Notes: generated by a model from the sequence alone, not told the origin. A stretch of 64,000 nt of DNA from Micropruina sp. (GCA_016716635.1 JADJVZ010000013.1:434001-498000); one strand, 5' to 3'. Counted from the stretch's first letter, positions 16,685-25,386 are shown. Numbers and translations are program-made.

Positions 16685-17503
16685 TCATTCGACCTGGACG
16701 CCCGCCGCGGTGAGAAGGGTCCCGAACGCCCTGGACGCCTTCTGCCAATCGCCCGGCGACGCGGGACGCCGGCCACCGAGTCCGACGGCCGGTTCGAGGG
16801 CGGCGGTGCCGGTGAAACCGTCCGTGGCCAGGGTCCGGACGATTTCGGGCAGTTGCGCTTCACCCGTGCCGGGCATCACCACGACTTTGCCGGCCTTGCG
16901 GGCGTCCTTGACGTGGAGGTAGCTCACCCACGGCCGAAGGACGGACAGCGCCTCGGTCGGACGCACGCCCACGCGCAAGAACCCCACCGGATCGAAAATC
17001 AGCCGCAGATTGTCAGCGTCGACGCTGCGCGCGATATCGGCGGTGCGGGTCGGCAGCGATGCGAAGGTGGTGGCTTCGTTCTCGAGCAGCAAGGTGATGC
17101 CTTCATCGGCGGCAAGGTCGGCGAAGCGATCCATGCGGCCGAGCACGGTGCGACGGTGCTGAGCGGGGTCGTCCTTGCGGGGAAGCACGTTCGAGAAGAT
17201 GCGGACGCGAGGCGTGCCGAACCGGTGCGCCAGCTCGATCGCCTGCTTGAGGCCGTTGAGCTGGCGGGTGAAGGACTCGGTGACCGGCACCTTGCCCACG
17301 GTGGTAGCGATGCTGGCCACCGCGATCCCCGCCTCGTCGAGGGTGCGCTGCGCCGCGTTCAGGTGCCGCGGCTTGGCCTCGAGGACGGGGGTGCGTCCCA
17401 GGTGTCGCAGGTCAACGTGCTGGATCCCCACGCGCGTGAGCACCCGAAGTTGCCCTTTGAACGAAAGGGGCACTTCGTCGGCGAAGCCTGTCAGAGTCCA
17501 CAC
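16685..17503 (-). CDS. Sugar phosphate isomerase/epimerase-like TIM-barrel protein
   Basis: This 272-aa protein looks like the xylose-isomerase-like TIM-barrel superfamily (AP endonuclease 2 fold). Metal-ligand candidates appear in order: an H in VDLRHLG, the E in LLLENEATTF, the D in LIFDPVGF, H and D in SYLHVKDA, and the E in AALEPAVG. The start is a GTG at 17503. It is followed on the same strand, after about 40 bp, by the S4 gene and preceded by the GIY-YIG-type gene, but no pathway context is evident. Confidence 0.8.
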   Translation of the reverse strand: MWTLTGFADEVPLSFKGQLRVLTRVGIQHVDLRHLGRTPVLEAKPRHLNAAQRTLDEAGIAVASIATTVGKVPVTESFTRQLNGLKQAIELAHRFGTPRVRIFSNVLPRKDDPAQHRRTVLGRMDRFADLAADEGITLLLENEATTFASLPTRTADIARSVDADNLRLIFDPVGFLRVGVRPTEALSVLRPWVSYLHVKDARKAGKVVVMPGTGEAQLPEIVRTLATDGFTGTAALEPAVGLGGRRPASPGDWQKASRAFGTLLTAAGVQVE

Positions 17504-17554
17504 ACCGGGCAGCTTTCAGCACCAGGGAGCGCCTGGCAAGCCCCCCGGGCGATT

Positions 17555-18808
17555 TCAACGCAGGAAGGGCCTCCGCAAACCCTTGAGACGCAGGCGCAAC
17601 GGCGTCAGTGACAACCACTTGATGTTGAGCGCCGGGTCGAGGCGTCGAACCGTGTCGCGCTGCATCGCCGCGATCTCGCCGGGAAGCTGCTCCGGGACGA
17701 TCGCGACCCGCAGGTGCTTCGACATCCACGCGGTGAGCGCGGCGTCATCCAGCCCGCCATACCCCGCGTTCGGAGCGAGGGAGGCGCTCAAGCTGAGCCG
17801 CCACAGCGACTGGTGGTCCGGATCGGGGTTCAGGGCCCGGACGAGTAGGTCCCTGGCGTTCGTTTCGTCCACATCGGTCTCGACGTAGACCAGGCCGTCC
17901 GGCACCGGATGCCCGAGCCCGCGTGAGAGGTCGAGGGCCCCGGCCGTGTCGACCCACCAGGCCACGAGGCCCGGACGATCAAGGTCGGGGCGGGGGTCGG
18001 CGGCCAGGTCGTAGGGCGGCAGCGGGGCGGTCCCGCGGACGATGGCCGCGAGATCGCGCTGGGCTCCGGAGGTGGCGGTGTTGGGGACTGCCTGGCGTGG
18101 GGTGATGCGGGGGATCGGGCCGGTTTCCTCGGGGTTCGCGGGTTGGACGACCAGCGAACCCTTTCCCACCAATGCCGGGCTCAAGGTGGCGATGGTCCGG
18201 TGGGTGGCGGCGATGGCGATCCGACGTCCCAAGATGGGTCCGGCAAGCAGGTCGAGCCGTTCTGCGACCCAGCCAGCCCAGGCCCGGCGATAGGAGTTGC
18301 TCACGTGCGAAAGGGTCCGCTCGACGCCGCCGAGTAGCTCGTCCGGGCGCAGCAACCCGTGATCGGCCGTGACGAGAAACCACGGCAATCCTTGCGCCTG
18401 GGCGGATCGGGCCGCTGACGCGAAGGGTCCCGCCTCGGAGAGCGTCCGAGCCGTCCAAGGCGGCGCGTTCGCCACACGGGTGCAGCCCACCAGGACCATC
18501 TCGGGCAGGCCTTCGCGGATCGGCGTGAGCGACACGGTGGCCGGGGTGAGCCCCGGATTTCGGGGCGGCATGGCCGGCGCCCGGGTCGCCACCTTGGTGA
18601 ACGTGAGGCTGTAACCGGGGTTGATCGACGTGAGGCGGAAGCCCGCCGCCGCGCAGACGCCGATCGGGGAATCGGCGGAATCCCAAAAAGCGGAGGTGCG
18701 GGCCTCAGGCGGGAGACCGGGGACCAAGTGCTCCAATTCGCGCCAACTCAAGGTGACGGAGGCGTTCACCCCACTCAGGTATTCGACCAGGAATCGCCAC
18801 TCAGCCAC
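17555..18808 (-). CDS. Multidomain protein: DUF7662 + DUF6884 + GIY-YIG-like
   Basis: Residues about 1-72 (VTLSWRELEHLVPGLPPEAR, then WDSADS and AAGFRLTSIN) fit DUF7662. Residues about 103-200 (VLVGCTRVANAPPWTARTL, WFLVTADHGLLRPDELL) fit DUF6884, with a conserved Cys and the HGLL motif. The C-terminal third begins PGLVAWWVDTAGALDLSRGL, then LVYVETD, WMSKHLRVAIVP and LDPALNI. This resembles actinobacterial GIY-YIG nuclease-like proteins, though the YIG tripeptide itself is degenerate. Start is a GTG at 18808. Catalytic activity is unproven; the domain calls rest on remembered family patterns. Confidence 0.65.
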   Translation of the reverse strand: MAEWRFLVEYLSGVNASVTLSWRELEHLVPGLPPEARTSAFWDSADSPIGVCAAAGFRLTSINPGYSLTFTKVATRAPAMPPRNPGLTPATVSLTPIREGLPEMVLVGCTRVANAPPWTARTLSEAGPFASAARSAQAQGLPWFLVTADHGLLRPDELLGGVERTLSHVSNSYRRAWAGWVAERLDLLAGPILGRRIAIAATHRTIATLSPALVGKGSLVVQPANPEETGPIPRITPRQAVPNTATSGAQRDLAAIVRGTAPLPPYDLAADPRPDLDRPGLVAWWVDTAGALDLSRGLGHPVPDGLVYVETDVDETNARDLLVRALNPDPDHQSLWRLSLSASLAPNAGYGGLDDAALTAWMSKHLRVAIVPEQLPGEIAAMQRDTVRRLDPALNIKWLSLTPLRLRLKGLRRPFLR

Positions 18809-18871
18809 AGCGATCTATTCTGCCGCACCCCGCCGCGATTCGGCAGTGGCAGGGGCGGGTTGCCAAGGGGT

Positions 18872-19078
18872 TTAGCCGCCGGACTTCCGGCGGAATTCTC
18901 GGCGTCCGGCAGCCTGGCCGTGCGGGCCACCACTGACCTTGGGGCCTGTCGCGGTGCCGCCCGCATGACCCTGCGAGGCTTGCTTGCGCGCCAAGGCTGC
19001 TTTCATCGCTTCTTTGGGGTCGGGCGCCTCGGTCGCGTCCTTGGTCTCGGGGGTTTCGTCCGCAGCGCCAGTGTTCAT
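18872..19078 (-). CDS. DUF5302 small protein
   Basis: This 68-aa hydrophilic protein has an acidic N-terminus, a central helix MKAALARKQASQ and a Gly/His-rich tail ending GRREFRRKSGG. That matches the actinobacterial DUF5302 family in length and in the conserved FRRKSG end. No function is known for the family. The ATG at 19078 gives the family's usual length; upstream in-frame codons add an unrelated basic stretch. Confidence 0.8.
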   Translation of the reverse strand: MNTGAADETPETKDATEAPDPKEAMKAALARKQASQGHAGGTATGPKVSGGPHGQAAGRREFRRKSGG

Positions 19079-19151
19079 GTCGTCACTGTGCCACCGGACT
19101 CGGCGTCGGGCAATGTTCCCAAAGCGGTGCGGCACGTGCCACGCTGCCGCT

Positions 19152-19619
19152 ATGCATCCCTCTGTGACCCAAGTGGCCCCCCTTCTCGGCGTCTGGCGCG
19201 GGCAGGGCCACGGCTCGTATCCGACGATTGCCGACTTCGACTACGACGACGAAGTCGTGTTTACCGAAGTGGGCAAGCCGTTCTTGCACTTCGTCCAACG
19301 GACGACGATTAGCGGTGAACCGCGGCATACCGAAACTGGCTACTGGCGGACCGTTGGCCCGGGCGAGATCGAAATCTGCCTCGCCCTGCCCACCGGCCAG
19401 GTGGAGGTCGGCATCGGCACGGCGACCGCCACGGAGGGCGTTCTCAGCCTCGAGACCGAGGCAGACGACTACTGCACACCCCGCGCCAAATACGTGTCGC
19501 GCACCGTGCGCCGCCTTCGAGTCGAGGGTGACACCCTCACCTACGAGGTGCTGATGGCGGCCGTCGGACAAGAGCTGACGCTGCATCTGCGCAGCACGCT
19601 GACACGCGTCCAGAGCTGA
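19152..19619 (+). CDS. FABP-like heme protein (nitrobindin / DUF1794)
   Basis: This 155-aa protein has the family signature GVWRGQGHGSYPTI at residues 13-26, a lipocalin-like beta-barrel pattern throughout, and a C-terminal His in LTLHLRSTL at the position of the heme-ligating His. Bacterial and mycobacterial nitrobindins bind ferric heme and isomerise peroxynitrite to nitrate, or bind NO. Start at the ATG at 19152 matches the family's N-terminus. It is divergent from DUF5302. Confidence 0.85.
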   Translation: MHPSVTQVAPLLGVWRGQGHGSYPTIADFDYDDEVVFTEVGKPFLHFVQRTTISGEPRHTETGYWRTVGPGEIEICLALPTGQVEVGIGTATATEGVLSLETEADDYCTPRAKYVSRTVRRLRVEGDTLTYEVLMAAVGQELTLHLRSTLTRVQS

Positions 19620-19682
19620 ACCCAGTCGCCCCTCGGACGCGCCAGTCTCTCTCGATGGCTGCTTGCCCCCACCTTTGGGCCG

Positions 19683-19748
19683 CTACCCTGCCGTTCTTGC
19701 ACCTACCCTGCTTCCAACGGCAGGGTAGAGGGGTTTGCGGCAGGGTAG
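19683..19748. repeat. Four-site nested inverted repeat (CTACCCTGC)
   Basis: CTACCCTGC occurs at 19683-19691 and 19703-19711, and its complement GCAGGGTAG at 19720-19728 and 19740-19748. Direct spacing is exactly 20 bp in both arms. Sites 1 and 3 can extend to a 13-bp stem (CTACCCTGCCGTT / AACGGCAGGGTAG). The element sits between the convergent nitrobindin and DHFR-like genes, so it might also act as a terminator. Confidence 0.65.
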
Positions 19749-19762
19749 CTGAGATTCTGGGC

Positions 19763-19798
19763 GGCGGCCGCGGCGGTGGTGGCGGCCGCGGCGGTGGT
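19763..19798. repeat. Tandem 18-bp GC-only repeat (2 copies)
   Basis: Two perfect copies of GGCGGCCGCGGCGGTGGT lie at 19763-19780 and 19781-19798, just before the stop of the minus-strand reductase gene. This is non-coding and probably slippage-prone. Confidence 0.75.
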
Positions 19799-19818
19799 GG
19801 CGCCCTTAAAGTGGCTGG

Positions 19819-20367
19819 TCAGCTGCGCAGGGCGTAGGTCGAGACCACATTGCCCTTGTCGGTCGAGAAGGACTCCAGCAGCGCCAACTGCGTGGTGGGG
19901 GTCTCGGCGGTGAACAAGTGCTCCCCGGCGCCGGCGATGACGGGGTGAGTGATGAGGGTGAGGCGGTCCAGCACACCACCCAAGAACAGCTGGCGGATCA
20001 CCGACAACGATCCCTCGACGGCGATATCGCCACCTTCGGTCTCCTTCAGGCCCCGGACGAAATCGGCCAGGTCGCCGACGATGAGATGGCTGTTATTCCA
20101 CGTGAGATCGTCCTGCGTGAGAGTCCGCGAGGCCACGTGCTTCACGACCGGATTGATGAAATCGCCGAACGGGTCGGTAGCGGTGGGCCAGTAGGGCGCC
20201 CACATCTCGTACGTCTTGCGCCCCATGAGGGTGGCGTCGGTGCGGGCGAGGGAGTCGATCATGACCTGCATCACGCCGTCGTCGAAGGCGTCAAACTGCC
20301 AAAGATTCGGGTCGGTGGCGACGCCATCGAGGCTATGGAACAGCGTGGCAGTGACCTGACGGGCCAT
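19819..20367 (-). CDS. Dihydrofolate reductase-like (RibD C-terminal) protein
   Basis: This 182-aa protein belongs to the DHFR/RibD_C superfamily of NADPH-dependent reductases. It shows VTATLFHSLDGVATDPNLW at the N-terminus, LMGRKTYEMWAPYWP in the cofactor region, and VEGSLSVIRQLFLGGVLDRL, LTLITHPVIAGAGEHLF in the C-terminal half. True folate reduction is unlikely; members act on varied substrates. The ATG at 20367 has AGGAGG at ideal spacing upstream. Confidence 0.85.
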   Translation of the reverse strand: MARQVTATLFHSLDGVATDPNLWQFDAFDDGVMQVMIDSLARTDATLMGRKTYEMWAPYWPTATDPFGDFINPVVKHVASRTLTQDDLTWNNSHLIVGDLADFVRGLKETEGGDIAVEGSLSVIRQLFLGGVLDRLTLITHPVIAGAGEHLFTAETPTTQLALLESFSTDKGNVVSTYALRS

Positions 20368-20514
20368 GGTTTCCTCCTGAGTGAACGGGCTATCTCTGCC
20401 AACCATGGCAGTCGCGCCCGGTATTCCCGGAAGCGCGAGACGGTGTCCCACGGGCGGGGAAAGGGACCGGTGTGTCAGGGACCGCACCGGTGTCCGCCCG
20501 GGGCACCGCTGGGG

Positions 20515-20934
20515 TCAGCCCAACGGGTCTTCGTCGTGGGTCTGGGTCTTGGGCTTCGACTCATCGCTGGGTGCGCCCTCGGGGGTCTCGTCCTCGTGGT
20601 TGGGCGCCTCGGCCGGCTCGGTCGGAGGCTCGCCCGCGGCCTCCGGGTCGGACGGGGCCTCGTCCGTGGGCTCAGTCACCCGGACGACGTCCAAGCGGAC
20701 CTTCGTCAGCAGGGCCGCCAGGGCGCCCAGGACGGCCAACAGCGGAGCAGCGAGCACCAGCACGCCGCCGGTGAGGACGCCGAACGTGAGCGGCATGGCG
20801 ATGATCTCGCGCCCCTCCGCATCGCGGACGATGACCCGCTGGGCGTTGCCGTCGGCGAGCAGCTTCTTGATGGTGGCGATCAGCTGATCGCCGGCGATCT
20901 CGAGTTCCTCGATGAAAGTCTTCTGGGTGGCCAC
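20515..20934 (-). CDS. DUF4342 membrane-associated protein
   Basis: This 139-aa protein starts at the GTG at 20934 with AAGGAG upstream. The N-terminal 35 residues (FIEELEIAGDQLIATIKKLL) are the UBA-like DUF4342 helix region. A hydrophobic segment follows (about residues 50-75), with an acidic, Pro/Glu-rich C-terminal tail. The tail composition suggests a disordered cytoplasmic region. Function is unknown. Confidence 0.75.
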   Translation of the reverse strand: MATQKTFIEELEIAGDQLIATIKKLLADGNAQRVIVRDAEGREIIAMPLTFGVLTGGVLVLAAPLLAVLGALAALLTKVRLDVVRVTEPTDEAPSDPEAAGEPPTEPAEAPNHEDETPEGAPSDESKPKTQTHDEDPLG

Positions 20935-20980
20935 GTTTACTCCTTGAGAGTGGACGAACACTTTCGAGTTTAGGAAGCGA

Positions 20981-21337
20981 TCAGAGGAACCGGTCGGCTC
21001 TCGGGGGCGGCTCAGGGGAGTCTCCGGGGCCCCCTGCGGGGAGGTCGGGGGCGGCGTGCCGCGGCGGCGACAGCACCTCGCGCAACCGATGCCCGAACTC
21101 CGACAAGGCCCTTTCGGTGACCGCCCGAGCCTCATCGCTGTGTGCGTGGCCGGGTGTGTTGTAGGGCTCGCAGTGGGTCCACAACGGGATGCCGTGGAAC
21201 CCGCGGGCGGCGACATCGGTGAGGAGGACGACGTTGACTTCCCAGCCCGAGGGCGTCCAGTTCGTCTCGGAAGCCAGCGGCAGCGGGAACACGTCCGCAC
21301 CCCGCAGCTGGGGCCACTTCTCGTCCCACTTGATCAT
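20981..21337 (-). CDS. Hypothetical protein (118 aa)
   Basis: I do not recognise a family. The protein starts MIKWDEKWPQLRGADVFPLP, has no signal peptide or membrane helix, and ends in a proline-rich tail. The middle (WEVNVVLLTDVAARGFHGIPLW) looks globular. It lies just upstream of the DUF4342 gene on the same strand and may be cotranscribed with it. Confidence 0.5.
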   Translation of the reverse strand: MIKWDEKWPQLRGADVFPLPLASETNWTPSGWEVNVVLLTDVAARGFHGIPLWTHCEPYNTPGHAHSDEARAVTERALSEFGHRLREVLSPPRHAAPDLPAGGPGDSPEPPPRADRFL

Positions 21338-21560
21338 GAGGTCCAGTCTGTCCCCGCGAAGGCCTCTGGACGCGTAGCCGAGGCGGTGTCGTTGTTAGTC
21401 ACCTATGAATTGTTTCTAATCCCAGTAAGATTCTCTCAGGCTAGGTAAAACCGGACCCTGGCGAGGGTCGGCTTCTCGTCTGCTGAGCGCGTAGTCACTC
21501 CCCTAGGGAAGGCGTGTGTCGTGGTAAACCCCGCGAAACTGCCCCGCGAAGGTAAAGGTT

Positions 21561-22040
21561 TCACCCGAGTGGGTACACCCGGCGGAGCACGCGGATCCAC
21601 GGAGTCCACCGGCGTGCCGGGGTGCCACTGACAGCTTTATCGAGGAGATCTTCGAGAACGGCGTCGTGCAACGGTCCCACCAGCACCTGCCACTGGACCG
21701 CCTGCCACAGGGGCACCCGCAGTTCCACGAGGTGTGTCAGGCGGCACCCCCCGGGCATCTCGTGGACGGTGAACGTGTGGCTGCCTTCCCAGCGGCTTGA
21801 ACCCAGGATCGAATCAAACGTGAAGGACACCTCACCCGGCGCACGATGGCTCGCGTGGTAGCGGACCGGCCCATGCCCTCCTGCGCCGCCCTCGGCCACG
21901 GATGCGTTCAGCCGCATCGGAAACCACGCTTCGCCCGGCCACACCTCATCGCCGGGCCGGCCGAGGGTGGACAGCCGGGCGTCCATGTCGGCGACCGGGA
22001 TCGGGACGTCCCGCGCGTGCTGCTTGCGGATAGTAGCCAC
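21561..22040 (-). CDS. SRPBCC/START-like protein
   Basis: This 159-aa protein has the helix-grip pattern of polyketide-cyclase-like SRPBCC proteins: a strand pair around FTFDSILGSSRWEGSHTFTV, then GGCRLTHLVELRV, and a long C-terminal amphipathic helix (LHDAVLEDLLDKAV). Members bind hydrophobic ligands. A strong hairpin separates it from the upstream liv operon, so it is probably transcribed on its own. Confidence 0.65.
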   Translation of the reverse strand: MATIRKQHARDVPIPVADMDARLSTLGRPGDEVWPGEAWFPMRLNASVAEGGAGGHGPVRYHASHRAPGEVSFTFDSILGSSRWEGSHTFTVHEMPGGCRLTHLVELRVPLWQAVQWQVLVGPLHDAVLEDLLDKAVSGTPARRWTPWIRVLRRVYPLG

Positions 22041-22074
22041 GCCTCATCCTCCCTCTCGTCGGGAACGAGACGCA

Positions 22075-22108
22075 GAACGCCCGCCCTGGAAGACCAGGGC
22101 GGGCGTTC
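22075..22108 (-). terminator. Terminator of the liv operon
   Basis: A 15-bp perfect stem (GAACGCCCGCCCTGG / CCAGGGCGGGCGTTC) with a 4-nt loop lies 12 bp past the livF stop. There is no T-tract after the stem on the minus strand, but stability and position support termination or 3'-end protection. Confidence 0.7.
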
Positions 22109-22119
22109 GAGGCGAGCAC

Positions 22120-22827
22120 TCAGCTTTCGCCGAGATAGGCCCTCTTGACGCGGTCGTCATCGAGCAGTTGGCGGCCGGTGCCGTCGAGGGTGATGTTGCC
22201 GACCTCGAGCACGTACGCGTGATCCGACAGTTCGAGGGCCGCGGCAGCGTTCTGCTCCACGAGCAGGATCGTGACACCCTCGGACTGCAGTTCGGCGATC
22301 GTGCCCATGATCTTCTGCATCATCAGCGGCGACAGGCCCATGGAGGGCTCGTCGAGCATCAGCAGTCTGGGGCGGCTCATCATCGCGCGCCCGATGGCCA
22401 GCATCTGCTGCTCGCCACCGGAGAAGGTGCCGGCCGGTTGGCTACGCCGCTCCTTCAGGATCTCGAACAACGCGAAAACGCGCTGGAGGTCTTTCGCGAT
22501 GCCAGCGGCGTCCTTGCGGGCGAACGCCCCGAGCATCAGGTTGTCCTCCACGGAGAGCCGCGGGAAGATCCGGCGGCCTTCCGGGGAATGCGCCAAACCC
22601 AGTTGGACGACCTTGTGCGCGGGCACCCTGTCGATCCGCTGACCCTCGAACCACACCTCGCCCGACTCCGGACGCAACAGCCCGGAGATCGTGCGCAGCG
22701 TGGTGGTCTTGCCAGCCCCGTTGGTGCCCAGCAGCGAGACCACCTGCCCCTGGGGCACGCGGAAGCTAATGCCCTTGACCGCGCGGACCTTGCCGTAGGC
22801 GACCACCAGGTCTTTGACCTCAAGCAT
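22120..22827 (-). CDS. livF: Branched-chain amino acid ABC transporter ATP-binding protein LivF
   Basis: This 235-aa ABC ATPase energises uptake of leucine, isoleucine and valine or related amino acids together with LivG, LivH, LivM and LivJ. Walker A (GTNGAGKTTT), the LivF-specific YGKVRAVKGISF start, the ABC signature (FSGGEQQMLAIGRAMM) and Walker B (LLMLDEPSMGLSP) are all visible. Its ATG at 22827 overlaps the livG stop by 8 bp, so it is the last gene of a translationally coupled operon. Confidence 0.95.
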   Translation of the reverse strand: MLEVKDLVVAYGKVRAVKGISFRVPQGQVVSLLGTNGAGKTTTLRTISGLLRPESGEVWFEGQRIDRVPAHKVVQLGLAHSPEGRRIFPRLSVEDNLMLGAFARKDAAGIAKDLQRVFALFEILKERRSQPAGTFSGGEQQMLAIGRAMMSRPRLLMLDEPSMGLSPLMMQKIMGTIAELQSEGVTILLVEQNAAAALELSDHAYVLEVGNITLDGTGRQLLDDDRVKRAYLGES

Positions 22828-23650
22828 CCGGATTCTCCTTGGTCTTCGGCGAACCGATGTAGGCCTCGATGACCCGCGGGTCGGACTGCACCTCGCCGGC
22901 AGTGCCCTCAATGAGGACCTTGCCGCGCACGAGGCACAAAACCCGATCACACAGGTTGAAGATGAACTTCATGTCGTGCTCGATGACCACGATGGCGAGC
23001 CCGGTATCTCGGATGCGGAAGATCAGTTCCTCGGCATCCTTCGTTTCTTGCGGGTTCATGCCGGCGGTGGGTTCGTCCAACAGCAGCAGCTTCGGATCGG
23101 TCGCCAGGGCGCGAGCGATCTCCAGGCGACGCTGGTTGCCGTACGGCATGTTGCGCGCCAGGTGCCCACCCTCGCCGCCAAGCCCCACGAAGTCGAGCAG
23201 TTCGGCCGCTCGCTCGCGGGTGGCGATCTCCTCGGCCCGATACTTCGGTCCGTGGATGATGGACGTGAACGCACCCGAGGACGTCCGGCAGTAACGACCC
23301 ACCATGACGTTTTCGAGGGCCGTCATGTTCGGGAACAACCGGATGTTCTGGAACGTCCGGGCCATGCCCGCCTTGACTACCTCGCGCGGCTTCGGTGGCA
23401 GCACCGAACCGTTGAAGGTGACCTGCCCAGAGGTAGGGAGGTACATGCCCGTCAAGCAGTTGAAAAACGTCGTCTTGCCAGCGCCGTTAGGACCGATGAG
23501 CCCGACGATCTCGCCGTTGTGGACGGTCATGTCGACCGAATCCACCGCGGTGAGACCACCGAACTTCATGGTGACCTTGTCGGCCCTCAGCATTACTTCG
23601 CGACCCACGGCGTGGCCGTCGGTCTCAGGGTGAAGTACGGCGGTGCTCAT
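22820..23650 (-). CDS. livG: Branched-chain amino acid ABC transporter ATP-binding protein LivG
   Basis: This 276-aa ABC ATPase has Walker A (GPNGAGKTTFFNCLTG), the signature YGNQRRLEIARALA (a variant of LSGGQ as usual in LivG) and Walker B (LLLLDEPTAGMNP). The C-terminal RGKVLIEGTAGEVQSDPRVIEAYIG extension is characteristic of LivG. The ATG overlaps the livM stop (ATGA). An N-terminal extension of about 20 residues precedes the core and may be a longer start. Confidence 0.95.
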   Translation of the reverse strand: MSTAVLHPETDGHAVGREVMLRADKVTMKFGGLTAVDSVDMTVHNGEIVGLIGPNGAGKTTFFNCLTGMYLPTSGQVTFNGSVLPPKPREVVKAGMARTFQNIRLFPNMTALENVMVGRYCRTSSGAFTSIIHGPKYRAEEIATRERAAELLDFVGLGGEGGHLARNMPYGNQRRLEIARALATDPKLLLLDEPTAGMNPQETKDAEELIFRIRDTGLAIVVIEHDMKFIFNLCDRVLCLVRGKVLIEGTAGEVQSDPRVIEAYIGSPKTKENPDA

Positions 23651-25386
23651 GCGGGCACCTCCTCAAACTCGACGAACTCATAAGGCAGCCGTTCTTCCAC
23701 GTCCTCGACGAGCTCCTCATCATCGACGTGGAACTCCAGGGCGCGCCGCTGGTTGGGAATGATCCCCTCCGGGCGGAAGCGCATCATCACGACCATCAAC
23801 AGGCCGAAGATGAGCATCCGGTAGTCGGACATGAAACGCAGCTTCTCGGGCACCAGCTTCAACAGCGTGGCTCCCAGAAGGACGCCCATGACCGTACCCA
23901 TGCCACCCAGGACGATCGCCGCCAGCAGGAACGCGCTCTCCAAGAACACGTACTGATCGGGGACGACTGACACGTCGACGTGGGCCTTGACGGCACCGGC
24001 GAAGCCGGCCAGGAAGGCGCCACCAGCGAAGGCCAGCAGCTTGAGGCCGAACACGTTGACGCCCATGGCCTCGGCGGCCCGCTCGTCCTCGCGGATGGCC
24101 ACCCAACCGCGGCCGATTCGGCTGTGGTTGAGGCGGGTGAACACCAAGATGATGATCGACATGATGACCAGCATCAGGAAGAAGTAGTTCGCGAACCGCC
24201 CGAGCTCGATGCCCGCCACGACGTGCGATTGTCCGAAGTCGAAACCGAAGAAGTTCAGGTTTGGAATGGCCGGAATACCGGAGGATCCGTGAACCAGGTT
24301 CGGCCCGGAGCTACCGTCCAGGTTGTTCATCGTGATGCGGAAGATCTCACCGAACGCCAACGTCACGATGGCCAGGTAGTCACCGGAAACCCGCAGCGTG
24401 GGGGAACCGATGATGAGACCCAACGTGGCCGAAATGCAGCCCGAGAGCAGCATCACGACGATGAACGGCGGGTGCCAGTTGATCGTGGCAAAGGCCGACT
24501 CCGACAACACCGCGGCGGTGAACGCGCCGGCGCCCAAGAAGGCGATGTAGCCGAGGTCCAGCAAGCCGGCGAGGCCCACCACGATGTTGAGGCCAACGGC
24601 GGTCGCCGCGAAGATCAGCACCTGCGTGGCGATCGACATGTTGGCATCCGATCCGTTCTGGGTGAACGGGAACAAGAAGGCCACCAAGAACGCCGACGAC
24701 ACCAAGACGGTGCGATGCCGGCGGCCGGCGGTGGCCACCCAACTGCCGAAGCCGGAACCGATGGCAAACCCCGCGAGAGCGCCGATGAACACCAGCACCA
24801 TGAGGAAGGTGCCGCCGTCCTCTTGGCTCAGCGCATAGGCCGAGGCGAACAACATCCCCATGAGGAGCAGGGCGATGGTGGCGATCTCTAGGACGGGATA
24901 GCTCGGGATGCGCTCCAGGAACGGGGCCCGTCCAGTCGGCAGCATCATCGAGCTACCGAAAGCGATCCCGGCGCCCACGAGGGCGACCCAGGCACCCATT
25001 TCGAGGTTGACTAACCCGTTGAGTTCCAGGGCGACGGCGAGAATGGCCAAGACGGCGTACGCCAGCATGCCGATCGCCAAGGCTCGCGCCCCTCGGATCC
25101 AACCGAAGCGCTTGCTGATGCGTCCGAGCAGCTTGAGGAACCCGGTGCTGTTGTTCAGGGTCGGCTCCAGCAGGGAGGCGGCCAGACAGTTGATCAGCGC
25201 CAAAGCCATGACGACGGCGAACCATTGCAGCGGTGACGGGCTACCGAAGTAGGCCATGTCATCGAGGGCCTCATGGCCGTATGCCCAGGGGAAGAAGGCG
25301 CTGACGGCGAAAATGAGACCTCCGACGAGGCCTACGATTCGCTCGACGTTGTAGGCGCGCTGGCGCGTTGTTGCGGAAGCGGTCAT
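23647..25386 (-). CDS. livM: Branched-chain amino acid ABC transporter permease LivM (long form)
   Basis: This membrane permease forms the channel with LivH. The LivM core is in the C-terminal half: GLNIVVGLAGLLDLGYIAF, PTLRVSGDYLAIVTLAFGEI, and the EAA-loop GRGWVAIREDERAAEAMG. At 579 aa it is much longer than typical LivM (about 330-420 aa). The extra N-terminal 230 or so residues hold several additional hydrophobic helices. The start ATG at 25386 overlaps the livH stop (ATGA). A long acidic C-terminal tail (VDDEELVEDVEERL) follows the last helix. Confidence 0.92.
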   Translation of the reverse strand: MTASATTRQRAYNVERIVGLVGGLIFAVSAFFPWAYGHEALDDMAYFGSPSPLQWFAVVMALALINCLAASLLEPTLNNSTGFLKLLGRISKRFGWIRGARALAIGMLAYAVLAILAVALELNGLVNLEMGAWVALVGAGIAFGSSMMLPTGRAPFLERIPSYPVLEIATIALLLMGMLFASAYALSQEDGGTFLMVLVFIGALAGFAIGSGFGSWVATAGRRHRTVLVSSAFLVAFLFPFTQNGSDANMSIATQVLIFAATAVGLNIVVGLAGLLDLGYIAFLGAGAFTAAVLSESAFATINWHPPFIVVMLLSGCISATLGLIIGSPTLRVSGDYLAIVTLAFGEIFRITMNNLDGSSGPNLVHGSSGIPAIPNLNFFGFDFGQSHVVAGIELGRFANYFFLMLVIMSIIILVFTRLNHSRIGRGWVAIREDERAAEAMGVNVFGLKLLAFAGGAFLAGFAGAVKAHVDVSVVPDQYVFLESAFLLAAIVLGGMGTVMGVLLGATLLKLVPEKLRFMSDYRMLIFGLLMVVMMRFRPEGIIPNQRRALEFHVDDEELVEDVEERLPYEFVEFEEVPA

